A program made the translations under genes and the position numbers. Under the pieces are notes generated by a model. The model did not search any database. It was not told the origin of the DNA and worked only from the letters and a program-made list of their open reading frames with translations. 64,000 nt of DNA from positions 7,923,410-7,987,409 of the forward strand of contig NC_081549.1 in NCBI RefSeq assembly GCF_901000735.1, in the 5' to 3' direction. Source of the DNA: Corylus avellana (taxonomy: Eukaryota; Streptophyta; Magnoliopsida; Fagales; Betulaceae). This document shows, piece after piece, positions 12,701 through 22,000 of this stretch (position 1 is its first letter; each line of letters starts with the position of its first letter).

Positions 12701-15700
12701 AAGAACCTCCTACAAGGGATATCCATAAGCCCTTGCTCAAAGATGAAGTCTAAAACCTCCACCATAGCTGGACTGAAGTGGGCATCACCATACCTCTCAC
12801 TAGGAAAACAAGACACTATAATGCCCCCACAATACACTAGGGAAAATTCCAGTAACTAAGGCCTTCAATTACCGTTAATACTAAGGCCATAAACACCAGT
12901 AAACCCCAAGATAATTGGTCATCAATGTTTTTTTATTTTGATAAGTTAGGTTGGATATATTAAAAAGCGCAGAGGGTGCAATCCTAGTACACATGAAGTA
13001 TATAAGAGAACGCCTAGGTAGAGGAAGAAAATAGAACAAGAAAGTCAGAAAAGCTAATTACTAAAGGAGCTAAACAAGCAGCTGTCCAAGTAAAAAGAGA
13101 GAAAAAAGAAAAAGGACTTAAGCTCCTCCAACAATCCTCTTCTAGTCCTCAAAATTTCTATCATATCTTTCCCTCCACAGGTACCACATAAGGTAAAGGG
13201 GAACCATTTTCCACACAACCACACTTTGAGAGCAACCACCCGTCCACTAACAGACAAACAAATCTGCCACACAATTACGCATAGCCTAGGACAACCCATA
13301 GCGGCTGAAAATGGCATTCCAGAAGGCACTAACAACCTCATAGTGAAGAAGAAGATGATCGACGGACTCCCTATTCTCCTTTTTTTTTTTTGACATGTCC
13401 GCATAAGAGGAGGAAGGGGGATTCGAACTAGTGACCTTCGCTTTATTAGGCGTGATCCTAGTCGATTGAGCTACCTCTTGAGGACCCCCGTTCAATCTAT
13501 TGACCATGATGAGATGTCTTTCTAAGATTGTCCATAGTAAGAATTTTCCCTAGAACTGTCGACCAGGAAAAAATGCTACTTTCGAGGGAGTCTTGGTTTG
13601 CCAGATACTCTGCCAAGGGAAAGGAGAAGCCTTTTTGCAAGCAAGGATGTAGAAAGATCTAGTGTCAAAACTTCCCTTTGCAAGACGGAGCCCACCAAAG
13701 CCTCCCCTTCCCTCGCTCTGAGGGAATACAACAAGGTATAGAAGGAAGCTAGAACAGCCACTTCCCAATCGTGAGCCAAACGGATGAAGCTAATATTCCA
13801 CTAAAGGGAATCACTTGAGTAATCCATGTTAGCAGCAACATGCATATCCTTCATACTAGCCATGTTATATAAACTTGGGAAAGCTTCCTTGTGACTCGAG
13901 TCTCCACACCACACTGGCTTTTTTAACCACCCTCCTATCCCACATGATCAAAATACCTCCGAAAGCCCCCTTTGAATCTGAACAACCCCAATAACATGGC
14001 TACATCTCCACAAGCTACATGCAATACTACAAGTCATAAACTCCAATTTTGTCTCCTGCAAACAAATAGCATTTATCTTCCAATCTCTGAGTAACTTTCT
14101 AACCTAAGGCACTTCTCCCCCTCATTTAGCCCTCTTACATTCCAGGATAATAATTTAGGGGTCATGGGACAACTAAGATACCCCTTCCCTTAACCCTACT
14201 TCTGCTAGAGCTTCCACATGTAGAATTATAATTAATGGAGCGAGACAGTCTTTTTAATTCTCTTTTTGCTCTCGTCTGATTTGGAATTGGAGACCCACTC
14301 CCCCTATTTGTGACTCGCTTCAATGGTTGTTGACAATGCCATGAGTTCCCCTTTAAACCCACCACAACAAGATACTCCTACACGGTGATGAATGTCCTCC
14401 ACCTTCTGTGGGACCCAGCTTGAAGCAGTGGACCCTGAACACTCGGGATTGAAAAACACCCTTCCAGGGGACAACAATTCAAAGGCTCATGCACAATGGT
14501 TCCTCCCAAGAGCATAACATCAATTCCGAGCATGAAAAACTACTTTTTTCTACACAATTCCCTGATGGCCCAGCTGACAATGAAGACTAATGAGGCAGAT
14601 TCAACCCCAACCCCAACGAACTCTTTTTTCCTCCCTTTTAACACAATTGTCCACGCAGCAAAGTTGGGAATTATCATTTCAGGGTAATTGTCCTTAGAGG
14701 GAGCATTTATAGAGTCGGACGCTAATCCACAATTGTATCATTAGCGGAAAAACTATCATTAGAATCTGAATCTCTACCCTCATTAGAAAAGCTCTCTAGA
14801 CCTGAAAATGAACGACAGAACCCATCCGGGGGCACAAAGCTAATATTAGTCCTCGCTATAAGACCTCTAGCGAGATTCGAGATTGGAGGTGGAACAAAAA
14901 CTTGCAGTTGAGCGGCCTCCGGCAAAGGCAAAGCATCATCGATAATAGGGTTTCCACTATCGACCTTTGGTGAAGAAAGATTGCCTTACACGGTTGCCAC
15001 CAACAACCTCAGAAAGCTCTGCTCCCTTATCTCTCTTGACTACTTGCTGGTGGCTACAAAACTCGTCTTCTAAATCCTTGAAGACCCAACAGCACAGGTG
15101 TGGCTCGAGCCTACGCCCGCATAGCCTGCACTAGAACCCAGGCCCAACCTTATTTTAACAACATCCCGACCTGTGACTGCTCCCTCTTAAGGGTTTGATT
15201 TTGGGTCATGTCAAATGAGTAGCACAAGCTACTATCTGGCCCTTGCCCAAATCTCCCACTCCTTTTGTTCTGTCCAACATCGAAGGTGTGGTTTTATGAC
15301 CGTCAGGCGAAACCTTCAAACCTAGGCCCGGTTTTGGCCCTATCTCACCATTTTCCTTTATGCCAAGAACACACCTCGACCCAGACAAGTCCAATACCTC
15401 ATTCATGTGTTTAAGGGTTCGATCATTCTCTTTCACTCAGTTGTGCCAGCTGGGCTCACATATCATGACAAAAACAATTGTCATTTTTGGAAACCCTTGA
15501 GCCACTCTGTCCTGCTGCCACGTTTGCTGTATGACAGCCACCTTCATTGTAAAACTTGGGATTGTCCTCCCTTGTACCTCCCCGACAGTAACTGAACTGA
15601 GCCAGTGTCCTAGCAGCGACGTAGTTGGCTGAAGGATTCCTACAGGAGGCTTTCGTGCTCTTCCCTGCACCAGTCAACACCTCCTTGTGTGAATTCTTTT

Positions 15701-16993
15701 GTGTCTCTTTCCCTTGCACCTGGTTCATGCCCTTCCCTGCACCAGTCAACACCTTGTACGAATTCTTTTGTGTCTCTTTCCCTTGCACCTGGTTCATGGG
15801 CTGGAACGACCACACCACCTTGCTTGAACGAGCATGCCCATGAAAAACTTCCCAAGTGAGGTATTCCATTCCCGCTGCAGTAGGAAAGCTGGGTAGAAGC
15901 ACAGTTGACACCTCTTCGATTTCCTACGAAAAACTCCTTGAAGAAAGCTACAACCTTTCACAGCTCAAGGGCACATCTTTTCCATCCCTCTCCCTCTCAA
16001 CCATCTGGTATAACTACGAAGCCATGCCACCCACTGTCAACACCAAATAATTACCATGCCTGTTTGAGCATCTCTGTGTGGTCTTAGCAGTGTTGCCAAC
16101 TCAGCCGCCTCCTTGAATCAGAGCCTCCACCATCTTCGCCAGCCAAACTACACCTTTCCCAAATGCACTGCATGAGAGACACCCCTACTTCTTTCAATGA
16201 ATCTTAACGCAAACATCCTTTCTCTACCGAAAGCACATACACCTTTGCTTCTATGAAGAAATGCCTTGAATACCCCATCGCACCACAATTACAACTGAAA
16301 GCACCACAATTACAACTTAAAGCTGGAGATGACGCTGGAACCGGCAACCCAACATACCTCACTTAAAAACACAGTATGCAAGGCCCACTATTCAAAATGC
16401 CTTTCTATGTACATCATTCATCAAATATCACATCTAGATATCAATAGCCACACTTTGCACCATATATTCTCATTGTGAAATTTAAAACAAACAATGAGAA
16501 ATTTAAAACAGAACTCTAATTTGAGTGCCACATGTATCTCTCCGTGTCATATTTGGACCTGATAAATTCATTGAAGAATAGAAATTTTCACTTCATCTGT
16601 AAGTTGGTATCTTCGATTTGGCAAAATATTAGTCTGGTACAACTCTGATACAGGATCAGAATTCAGACCTAGTTTGATTAAAGAAACTTTCGGTTAGATT
16701 CTGATTGCTGCTATATGGTACATTGTCTTGGATTTATGAATACATTGAAAATTTCTTTTGACTAGCAAGTTGGTTTGATTAGCTTAGCACCGTTTTTTGT
16801 AGTATTAGATGTGATTTTATCTTGTAATGTAATTTGCTTTAAGATGCATGTTGATTGGGTTTCTTCTATATTATGAATCCAGTCTTCAGAGGAAATCAGC
16901 ATGACAATGGAAGAAAGGCATAAAATACAGTGTGCCTTTGATCAACTAAAAGTTCTAACAAGTGCATCAGCCAATGCGACGCCTGCAATCTAG
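280..16993 (+). CDS. IPI1: Pre-rRNA-processing protein IPI1/TEX10 homologue (5' partial)
   Basis: Subunit of the nucleolar Rix1 (PELP1-TEX10-WDR18) complex that acts in ITS2 processing and 60S maturation. Coding exons read by eye: 280-402, 745-914, 1023-1172, 1582-1725, 2392-2452, 3209-3522, 3815-3946, 5120-5239, 5452-5538, 5659-5781, 5941-6061, 6147-6272, 7174-7308, 7868-8019, 8740-8880, 9427-9735, 16883-16993. All internal introns are GT-AG, every phase joins, and the exons give 838 residues plus a stop. The first three to four exons carry the Ipi1 N-terminal region, with the motif [12 protein letters not shown] and a [18 protein letters not shown] helix. The rest looks like helical repeats. 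The basic N-terminus and start codon lie before base 1. The last exon adds 36 residues ([20 protein letters not shown]) and is reached only across a 7.1-kb intron full of LINE debris. Family assignment is from recognised motifs. The final exon is less certain than the others. Confidence 0.88.
2530..2755 (+). mobile_element. tRNA-derived SINE in IPI1 intron
   Basis: A stretch with an internal RNA polymerase III promoter layout. An A-box-like TGGCTCAAATGGTAGGGG lies near 2546 and a degenerate B box, AGGTTTGAATTTTC, near 2587. A tRNA-unrelated body follows and ends in a weak A-rich tail near 2745-2755. It lies in the intron between exons 2392-2452 and 3209-3522, in the same direction as the gene. 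No clear target duplication was seen, so the ends are approximate. Confidence 0.65.
3129..3152. repeat. (CT)n microsatellite
   Basis: About 12 CT dinucleotide units in an IPI1 intron, some 55 bases before exon 3209-3522. Confidence 0.9.
3675..3731. repeat. (ATTT)n-(ATT)n microsatellite
   Basis: A compound run of TTTA then TAT/ATT units in the IPI1 intron after exon 3209-3522. If the intron were read through in frame, it would encode a tyrosine run. Confidence 0.9.
4416..4855. repeat. Tandem duplication, about 221-bp unit, in IPI1 intron
   Basis: Two adjacent copies, 4416-4636 and 4637-4855. Each begins with a T-run followed by GTATGTAACAT and ends with GGGCCAATCAAGTAAAAGT. They differ by scattered substitutions, small indels and T-run lengths. 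The duplication lies in the intron between exons 3815-3946 and 5120-5239. No coding content was seen. Confidence 0.9.
8128..8652. mobile_element. MITE with 16-bp terminal inverted repeats in IPI1 intron
   Basis: Left end GGCTCCGTTTGTTTCG and right end CGAAACAAATGGAGCC form a 16-bp inverted repeat with one mismatch, 525 bp apart. The flanks are TAA on the left and TTA on the right. That is close to, but not identical with, the 3-bp target duplications of PIF/Harbinger elements, so the superfamily is open. No transposase is encoded. A GC-richer block of short degenerate repeats lies inside at about 8335-8495. The element sits in the intron between exons 7868-8019 and 8740-8880. Confidence 0.75.
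8335..8495. repeat. Degenerate minisatellite inside the intronic MITE
   Basis: Repeats of about 20-22 bases built on GGGACCCGACCAGGACCCAG with heavy drift (variants GGACACCACTGGAACCCAAT and GGACCCAGGCAGGACTCGGT). The block is markedly richer in GC than the surrounding intron. Confidence 0.6.
9830..9890 (-). mobile_element. Short LINE 3'-end fragment
   Basis: About 60 bases (CAAAAGGCACAGAGGGGTGC and neighbours) matching the 3' ends of the LINEs that begin near 10030 and 12930. It is the first of three minus-oriented LINE 3' ends in the last IPI1 intron, and a heavily 5'-truncated copy. Confidence 0.6.
10030..11265 (-). mobile_element. LINE 3' portion (post-RT C-terminal domain)
   Basis: On the minus strand the translation shows the C-terminal region of plant non-LTR retrotransposon ORF2. 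It has [19 protein letters not shown] near 11130, then [16 protein letters not shown] and a [18 protein letters not shown] motif of the kind found before the zinc-binding zf-RVT domain. Stops and frame changes make it a pseudogene. The T-run at 10031 on the + strand is its poly(A) tail. A 238-bp tandem duplication lies inside (10603-11071). The element is within the last intron of IPI1, in the opposite orientation. Confidence 0.85.
10603..11071. repeat. Tandem duplication, about 231-238 bp, inside LINE
   Basis: Copy one spans 10603-10840 and copy two 10841-11071. Both start CCAAGGGAAAAGAAT and end AATCAACCACT. The duplicated part encodes the WEMDSF...LLY...FNFKRG segment, which therefore appears twice in one minus-strand reading frame. 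The copies differ at several bases and by a C-run, so the duplication is not recent. Confidence 0.9.
11268..11945 (+). mobile_element. LINE C-terminal fragment in inverted orientation
   Basis: Plus-strand translation in two frames gives [54 protein letters not shown] and the end of a [20 protein letters not shown] motif. This is the same ORF2 C-terminal region as its minus-strand neighbours. It is bounded on both sides by minus-strand LINE sequence and has several stops. Confidence 0.85.
11946..12830 (-). mobile_element. LINE fragment: endonuclease C-terminus and start of RT region
   Basis: Minus-strand motifs in order are [20 protein letters not shown] followed by FLVSPD (end of the APE-type endonuclease, about 12680-12580), FKFKNMWL, then [20 protein letters not shown] and [16 protein letters not shown] (linker before reverse transcriptase, about 12280-12180). 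The reverse transcriptase core is absent. The sequence stops at the inverted fragment to its left. Confidence 0.85.
12925..13910 (-). mobile_element. Second LINE, 3' portion
   Basis: The 3' tail is the T-run near 12930. The neighbouring bases (AAAAAGCGCAGAGGGTGC) match the other two LINE 3' ends. Minus-strand coding remnants include [45 protein letters not shown] and [20 protein letters not shown] (zf-RVT region). It is interrupted at 13380-13489 by a SINE-like insertion and joined abnormally to an endonuclease N-terminus at about 13905-13917. Confidence 0.85.
13380..13489 (-). mobile_element. tRNA-derived SINE-like insertion in LINE
   Basis: Read on the minus strand, the segment begins GGGGGTCCTCAAGAGG, has an A-box-like TAGCTCAATCGACTAGG (13458-13474) and a B box AGTTCGAATCC (13419-13430), and ends in an A-run at 13380-13391. 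This is the promoter layout and tail of a SINE of about 110 bp. It does not fold as a full tRNA that I can recognise, and no target duplication was found. Confidence 0.7.
13911..14165 (-). mobile_element. LINE endonuclease N-terminus remnant
   Basis: The minus strand opens with [18 protein letters not shown] and, after a frameshift, [20 protein letters not shown]. These are the first two conserved blocks of LINE APE-type endonucleases, with the Asn and Glu of the active site in WNVRG and QETKL. It continues to about KKASVVW and is then fused directly to the C-terminal domain of ORF2. Confidence 0.85.
14166..16350 (-). mobile_element. Probable LINE 5' region / ORF1 remnant
   Basis: This segment lies immediately upstream, on the minus strand, of the endonuclease start and is flanked on the far side by ordinary intron. 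That placement fits ORF1 and the 5' region of the same LINE. I do not recognise the broken short frames (for example at 14722-14931, 15206-15436 and 15456-15911). A roughly 69-bp tandem duplication lies at 15661-15798. The assignment rests on position and composition only. Confidence 0.5.
15661..15798. repeat. Tandem duplication, about 69-bp unit
   Basis: Copies 15661-15730 and 15731-15798 both run from TTCCCTGCACCAGTCAACAC to CCTTGCACCTGGTTCATG. Read on the minus strand they encode a twice-repeated peptide containing [12 protein letters not shown]. They lie within the presumed LINE ORF1. Confidence 0.9.
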
Positions 16994-18515
16994 AATGATG
17001 TTTGTAAATTAAAATCTTACCCTAGTGAGTCTTCCAACTTCAATTTTTGCATGCTTCATGCCTTTCTAGTACGTTTCAGATATATATATTTTTTTCATCT
17101 TTTTGGTGCATCAGTTGTGCACTGTCAAGAGATCTATCAAGCTTTATCTTGGCAATTTACTTTTATTGGAAAAGCAATAGAACATGGGTTTTATGTGTTT
17201 AAATCATCAGTGCTCTCATTTTTTCTTTTATTTCTGGCAGCAATATTTAGTGTTCTTGAGGGAGTTCTTAGAGATAACAAGCAGTCAAGGAGAATGCATT
17301 AGTTTTGATATCGGAGAATGGAATATGCATCGGCTTTGGCTCCTGCAATTTTGAGTTACATAGTCATCTACTTGTCTTTTGAATTTTCAGGTTGAGAGCT
17401 AAATCATTACGGCAATCTTATATTGTGTACTTCAAAAAATAAGTCTTCTTTTTGGGTCATGAAATACTTAAATCTGTAAGATATCAAATTTTGTAGCAGA
17501 CGAACTTTCAAAATGTTTTGTTTTTTCCCATTAACCTTTGGGAACTGAAATGGAAATGATCATGAAAATGCATCCAAAGAAATTTGAAGTATAATTCTGT
17601 TTCTTTTGTTGAAGATGATTTAGGAAGAAATTAGATTTGTATACTTTAGTGATGGGGAAAAAAACTAATTAAATTGTTTGGCAGAATCTCTACCCAAAAT
17701 GAAAGTTGTCAAAGTCTCCCCAATTTGATTTAGATTCAATTATAAAGTCAAATTCAATTGAATTTTAGTGGGATGTTGACATAATAGCTACAAACCCAGA
17801 ATTTGCACCAAAACTTGAATGTTAAAGAGTAAGAGGTGATGTATAGCCTTGTGCAGATTTATGTTTTTGGAGCTTCAAAAGATGTAACCTTTACAAACTC
17901 TCCAATATTTTTACTTTTTATATCCTATCGATAACTTTTTATTACTATTTAAATAAAAAACTCACTATAAATATTTTTTTTTTTTATACAAATAATTCAA
18001 AACTTCTATCTATTTTATATTATATCAATCATTTCTAGATCAAAAATCATTTACCAAGTTTATTGCCAGATGGAGCTGATGGAACTGCCAGCCGCAGCCG
18101 AAAAACATGAATAGACAAATTGATTTGGCTAATGGTTTGAACATTTTACCAACTATTTGATGCGCTTTAAAGAGAGTGTAATGCAATTATATTAGTGATG
18201 TGGCATGGCTGAGTAATACTATTTTTCACACTAGTTAAATAAATAAAAATTATTAGTGTTAATAATTTGTTTATATTTTCACCATATTTTTTTATAACTT
18301 TAATAGATCAATCATTAAATTTGTAGGATCTACCATTGACTTATGTAGAGTCCACATAAGTCTACAAATCTAATAATTAATTTGTAAAATAAAATAAAAA
18401 AAATATATTTATATGCATTTTTACCAAAAACCAGTTTTCTACCTATTTTCTCAAAATTGTCCGACCATGTGACGATAGGCAGAGGCTCCACCCCAACTGA
18501 AAAAGCTGACACGAG
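16994..18515. other. IPI1 3' flank and AT-rich intergenic DNA
   Basis: Probably contains the IPI1 3' UTR at its start. The rest is AT-rich, with a degenerate MITE at about 18205-18430. No gene was recognised. Confidence 0.6.
18205..18430. mobile_element. Degenerate MITE related to the 31.4-kb family
   Basis: Shares with the elements at 31392-31769 the palindromic core 'ATCAATCATTAAATTTGTAG ... ACTTATGTAGAG ... CACATAAGTCTACAAATCTA'. It begins GAGTAATACTA, like the GAGNAATGCTA ends of that group. The ends are eroded and no target duplication was seen. Confidence 0.5.
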
Positions 18516-18740
18516 TTAGCCACTGCCATCGATCATGCCACAGCACCAGTGTGATTGGTACACCTAGTGAAGAGTACTCTTGGGAGACGAAGAGAGAAAC
18601 TTCTTTGAAACGAAAAGCCTCACCTCCTGCTCACGATTGATCGGCGCCGGCCATCTCCAACCACCGCATGCCGGCTGCCGACCGCTGTCGAGATTATACT
18701 CTTATTCTCTCCTTTCCAGATAGTTCTATACTCTGCCTGC

Positions 18741-18744
<4 letters not shown>

Positions 18745-18772
<28 letters not shown>
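18745..18772. repeat. (CT)n microsatellite
   Basis: A CT run in the presumed upstream region of CTF7/ECO1. It causes a spurious Ser/Leu reading frame at 18668-18898. Confidence 0.9.
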
Positions 18773-18920
18773 GCTTCACCGACGTCGTGCAGTTTTTGGG
18801 TTTTGGTGATAGGCCACCGTGCTTCCATGGCAGATCTATTTACGAAATTACAAAATGGTTTTTGTTTTTATTTTTATTTATTGTTTTATAGCATTTGAAA
18901 TTTTAGGAGCTGCAAAAAGA

Positions 18921-18928
18921 GCGGGAAA
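18921..18928 (-). promoter_or_regulatory. E2F-type site (TTTCCCGC on minus strand)
   Basis: GCGGGAAA on the + strand is the reverse complement of TTTCCCGC, a canonical plant E2F site. It lies 133 bases before the CTF7 start codon and 28 bases before a second E2F-type palindrome. Confidence 0.65.
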
Positions 18929-18955
18929 TTAGCTAAAGCTAATTTACCAAAATCC

Positions 18956-18969
18956 TTTTGGCGCCAAAA
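18956..18969. promoter_or_regulatory. Palindromic E2F-type site
   Basis: TTTTGGCGCCAAAA is a perfect palindrome matching the E2F consensus TTTSGCGSSAAA, 92 bases before the CTF7 ATG. Together with the site at 18921 it fits S-phase expression of a replication-coupled cohesin acetyltransferase. Binding is inferred, not shown. Confidence 0.7.
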
Positions 18970-19060
18970 GAGAGAGAACATAACATTAAAATGCACCGTA
19001 AACGAAAACAAAACACAAAAGAGAGACACCAATCCAAATAAGAAGCAAAATCATTCATTC

Positions 19061-22000
19061 ATGCAATCCAAGATCAGCTCCTTCTTCAAACCCTCTATTT
19101 CTATTGCACCCAAATCTCCGATTTTTGACGGCGACGGCGACGGCGACGACGAATTGACGACCTGGGAGAAGAAACAACATCCCATCTTCAATACGTACTC
19201 GCGTAGAGCTCCAAACCCAGATGGGTACGCTCTTTGTTGCGATCGATATTTATGGTTTTGATCTTGACTTGTGCCCGTTTAATTGTTTGGTTGCTGTGAA
19301 AAGCTTGAGGAAAATTCTGCTTTTAATCTTGATTAATACAGTGCTTTATTTTATGGGAATTGAAATGACAGCAATAACAAGCAGTTTAGTTAGGTGGTAA
19401 TCTTAGCGCTCTTTTTCCATTTTTTTTTGTTTTTCATGACGAGGAAAAAAAATTCTAACATTTATTTTTTTCCCTCCGTTTCTTGGTAACCAAACAGTCG
19501 AACAATTTATTTGCTCAGATTGGCTTATTTTGAAAATAAAGGTGAATTTTCTATAGCATTGATATTGACATTTCTGGGGTTTGTTTTATTGGGGTCAAAA
19601 GCAGTGAAGTTGTCAATTTAGGGCTAGTCGGAGAAACGCTGCAGAAATCCATTTGGAATTATTCGTGTTTAAAGCCGAAATCAACGATTAACAAGAACAA
19701 GAAGAGACGCTATGCGCAGTTCCATTTAGATCTGGGTCAGTCTGATTTTACCCTACGCACATGTTCCACATGTGGGGTCAAGTACGCTCCTGGAGAGGAA
19801 GAGGATGAGAAGGCTCACAAGGCATTTCATAAGGTCTATACCCATGGTATTCCATTTAAGGTATACCACTAAAAGTTGTGTCCAAATGTGCTTATTTGGT
19901 GTAGAATATTTTGGGAATATTTGAATACTATGCATCTTGCTTTTGTACATTATACTTTGAATCCATTCAAACTATGATGTCACTAAAAGGTTATATGTTT
20001 CATATGTGTTTATTTTCTATTGTTTTAGTGCTTTATTTATCATATTGCTTCTTCAATTTTACAGGGTTGGTGCAATGAAGGGGTGATTCATATGCCCTAT
20101 ACTGAAGGGGGTCAAATCGTTTTGGTGTTGGATTGTGACCCTCCTGCGCATAGGAACAAGGTTCTTATTTGATTTCTGATTTTTTGAAATTGGTAAATAA
20201 GATGGTTTATAATTTTTAGTGTATGTTTTTGAAGTATTAAATTGGGACGTTATTGTACTGGCAGGTTGAGGAAGTGGTAAAGATGATGGAGACTGAGCTT
20301 GGAAGTGGATGGATTTACCATAAGAGCTGTAAGGTGATCAGCATTGCTTTTTACTTGATTATTTCAGAGGCTTCTGTTTTCTGGTTCTGCTGTATGAGAT
20401 TTTTTGAAGATTCTTGAATTGTAATTCATTTCTTCTTTAAATTCTACTTGATTCTATTCAGATTCCCAGTTATTGATGATAAAGACTTGAATTTTGCGAA
20501 TGTACCTTGAGTGACCTAGAATTTTTTAATGAAGATTGTTAGATGGATCCATGTAGTGGTGAAATGATAAAATGTTTTATTGATTTCTCACCCATTAATT
20601 CTTTGTCTGATTTCNNNNNNNNNNNNNNNNNNNNNNNNNNNNNNNNNNNNNNNNNNNNNNNNNNNNNNNNNNNNNNNNNNNNNNNNNNNNNNNNNNNNNN
20701 NNNNNNNNNNNNNNTCATACGTGTTTATTTGGTATTGTTTTAGTGCTTTATTTATCATATTGCTTATTCAATTTTACAGGGTTGGTGCAATGAAAGGGTG
20801 ATTCATATGCCCTATACTGAAGGGGGTCGAATTGTTTTGGTGTTAGATTGTGACCCTCCTGCGCATAGGAACAAGGTTCTTATTTGATTTTTGATTTTTT
20901 GAAATTGGTAAATAAGATGGTTTATAATTTTTAGTGTATGTTTTTGAAGGTATTAAATTGGGACGTTATTGTACTGGCAGGTTGAGGAAGTGGTAAAGAT
21001 GATGGAGACTGAGCTTGGAAGTGGATGGATTTACCTTAAGAGCTGTAAGGTGATCAGCATTGCTTTTTACTTGATTATTTCAGAGGCTTCTGTTTTCTGG
21101 TTCTGCTGTATGAGAGTTCTTGAAGATACTTGAATAGTAATTTATTACTTCTTTAAATTCTACTTGATTCTATTCAGATTCCCAGTTATTGATGATAAAG
21201 ACTTGAATTTTGTGAATGTATCTCGAGTGACCTAGAATTTTTTAATGAAGATTGTTAGATGGATCCATGTACTGGTGATATGATAAAATGTTTTATTGAT
21301 TTCTCACCCATTAAAATGTTTCATATATGATGTTGAACAATGCTTGAAGTGGAGATCATGTCTCCATTGTGTAATTGAAGATTGAGATGTTGATTGCATT
21401 TTGTTGCTATTCCCATTTATATGATGGCAGGTGTATATGTTTATTTCCTCCCAAAGGATTGTAGGATGCCTACTTGCAGAACCAATAAAAAAAGCATTCA
21501 AAATTCTCTCTTGCTTAGTGGATGGGGCATCTGATGGTACTTCTATAAAGGAAGCAGCAAGACCAAACTCGACCACTCTCCAATTTGGCGATGTTAGTTT
21601 CAAAAGGGAAGTCAAGAAAAGAGCCCATTCTCTTGATTGTTCTGAGGTCTTGGATGGGAATCTCAATGGAGCAATCATTTGTGAAAATGAAGCTGTACCT
21701 GCTGTATGTGGAATTAGAGCCATTTGGGTCACTCCCTCTAACAGAAGAAAACACATAGCCAGCCAATTACTAGATGCTGTGAGGCAAGTCCATATTTTGC
21801 AATTTAAAAGCTTCAAAACATTATGCTATCATCTAATATTTCTTTCACATTCAGCCAAATCATGTGAACTAAGTGGAAGTAGTTAGATCATAATAAATCG
21901 CTTTAACCTAGATATCTTAATCACAACTATGATTATTTTTTGTGAAGTTCTTCCAGTAGATTGTGATTAATGGAGTAATTGGAACCTTGGATGATCAAAA

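Noticed and set aside
17236..17355. Possible extra IPI1 exon after CTGGCAG (QYLVFLREFLEITS...)
   Set aside because: The frame closes at 16993 in the last exon with a proper stop, and no donor links it to this segment. It would have to be an alternative terminal exon, for which there is no support.
18668..18898. 76-residue frame rich in Ser/Leu upstream of CTF7
   Set aside because: Caused by the CT microsatellite, and ends without a domain. Probably upstream or 5' leader DNA.
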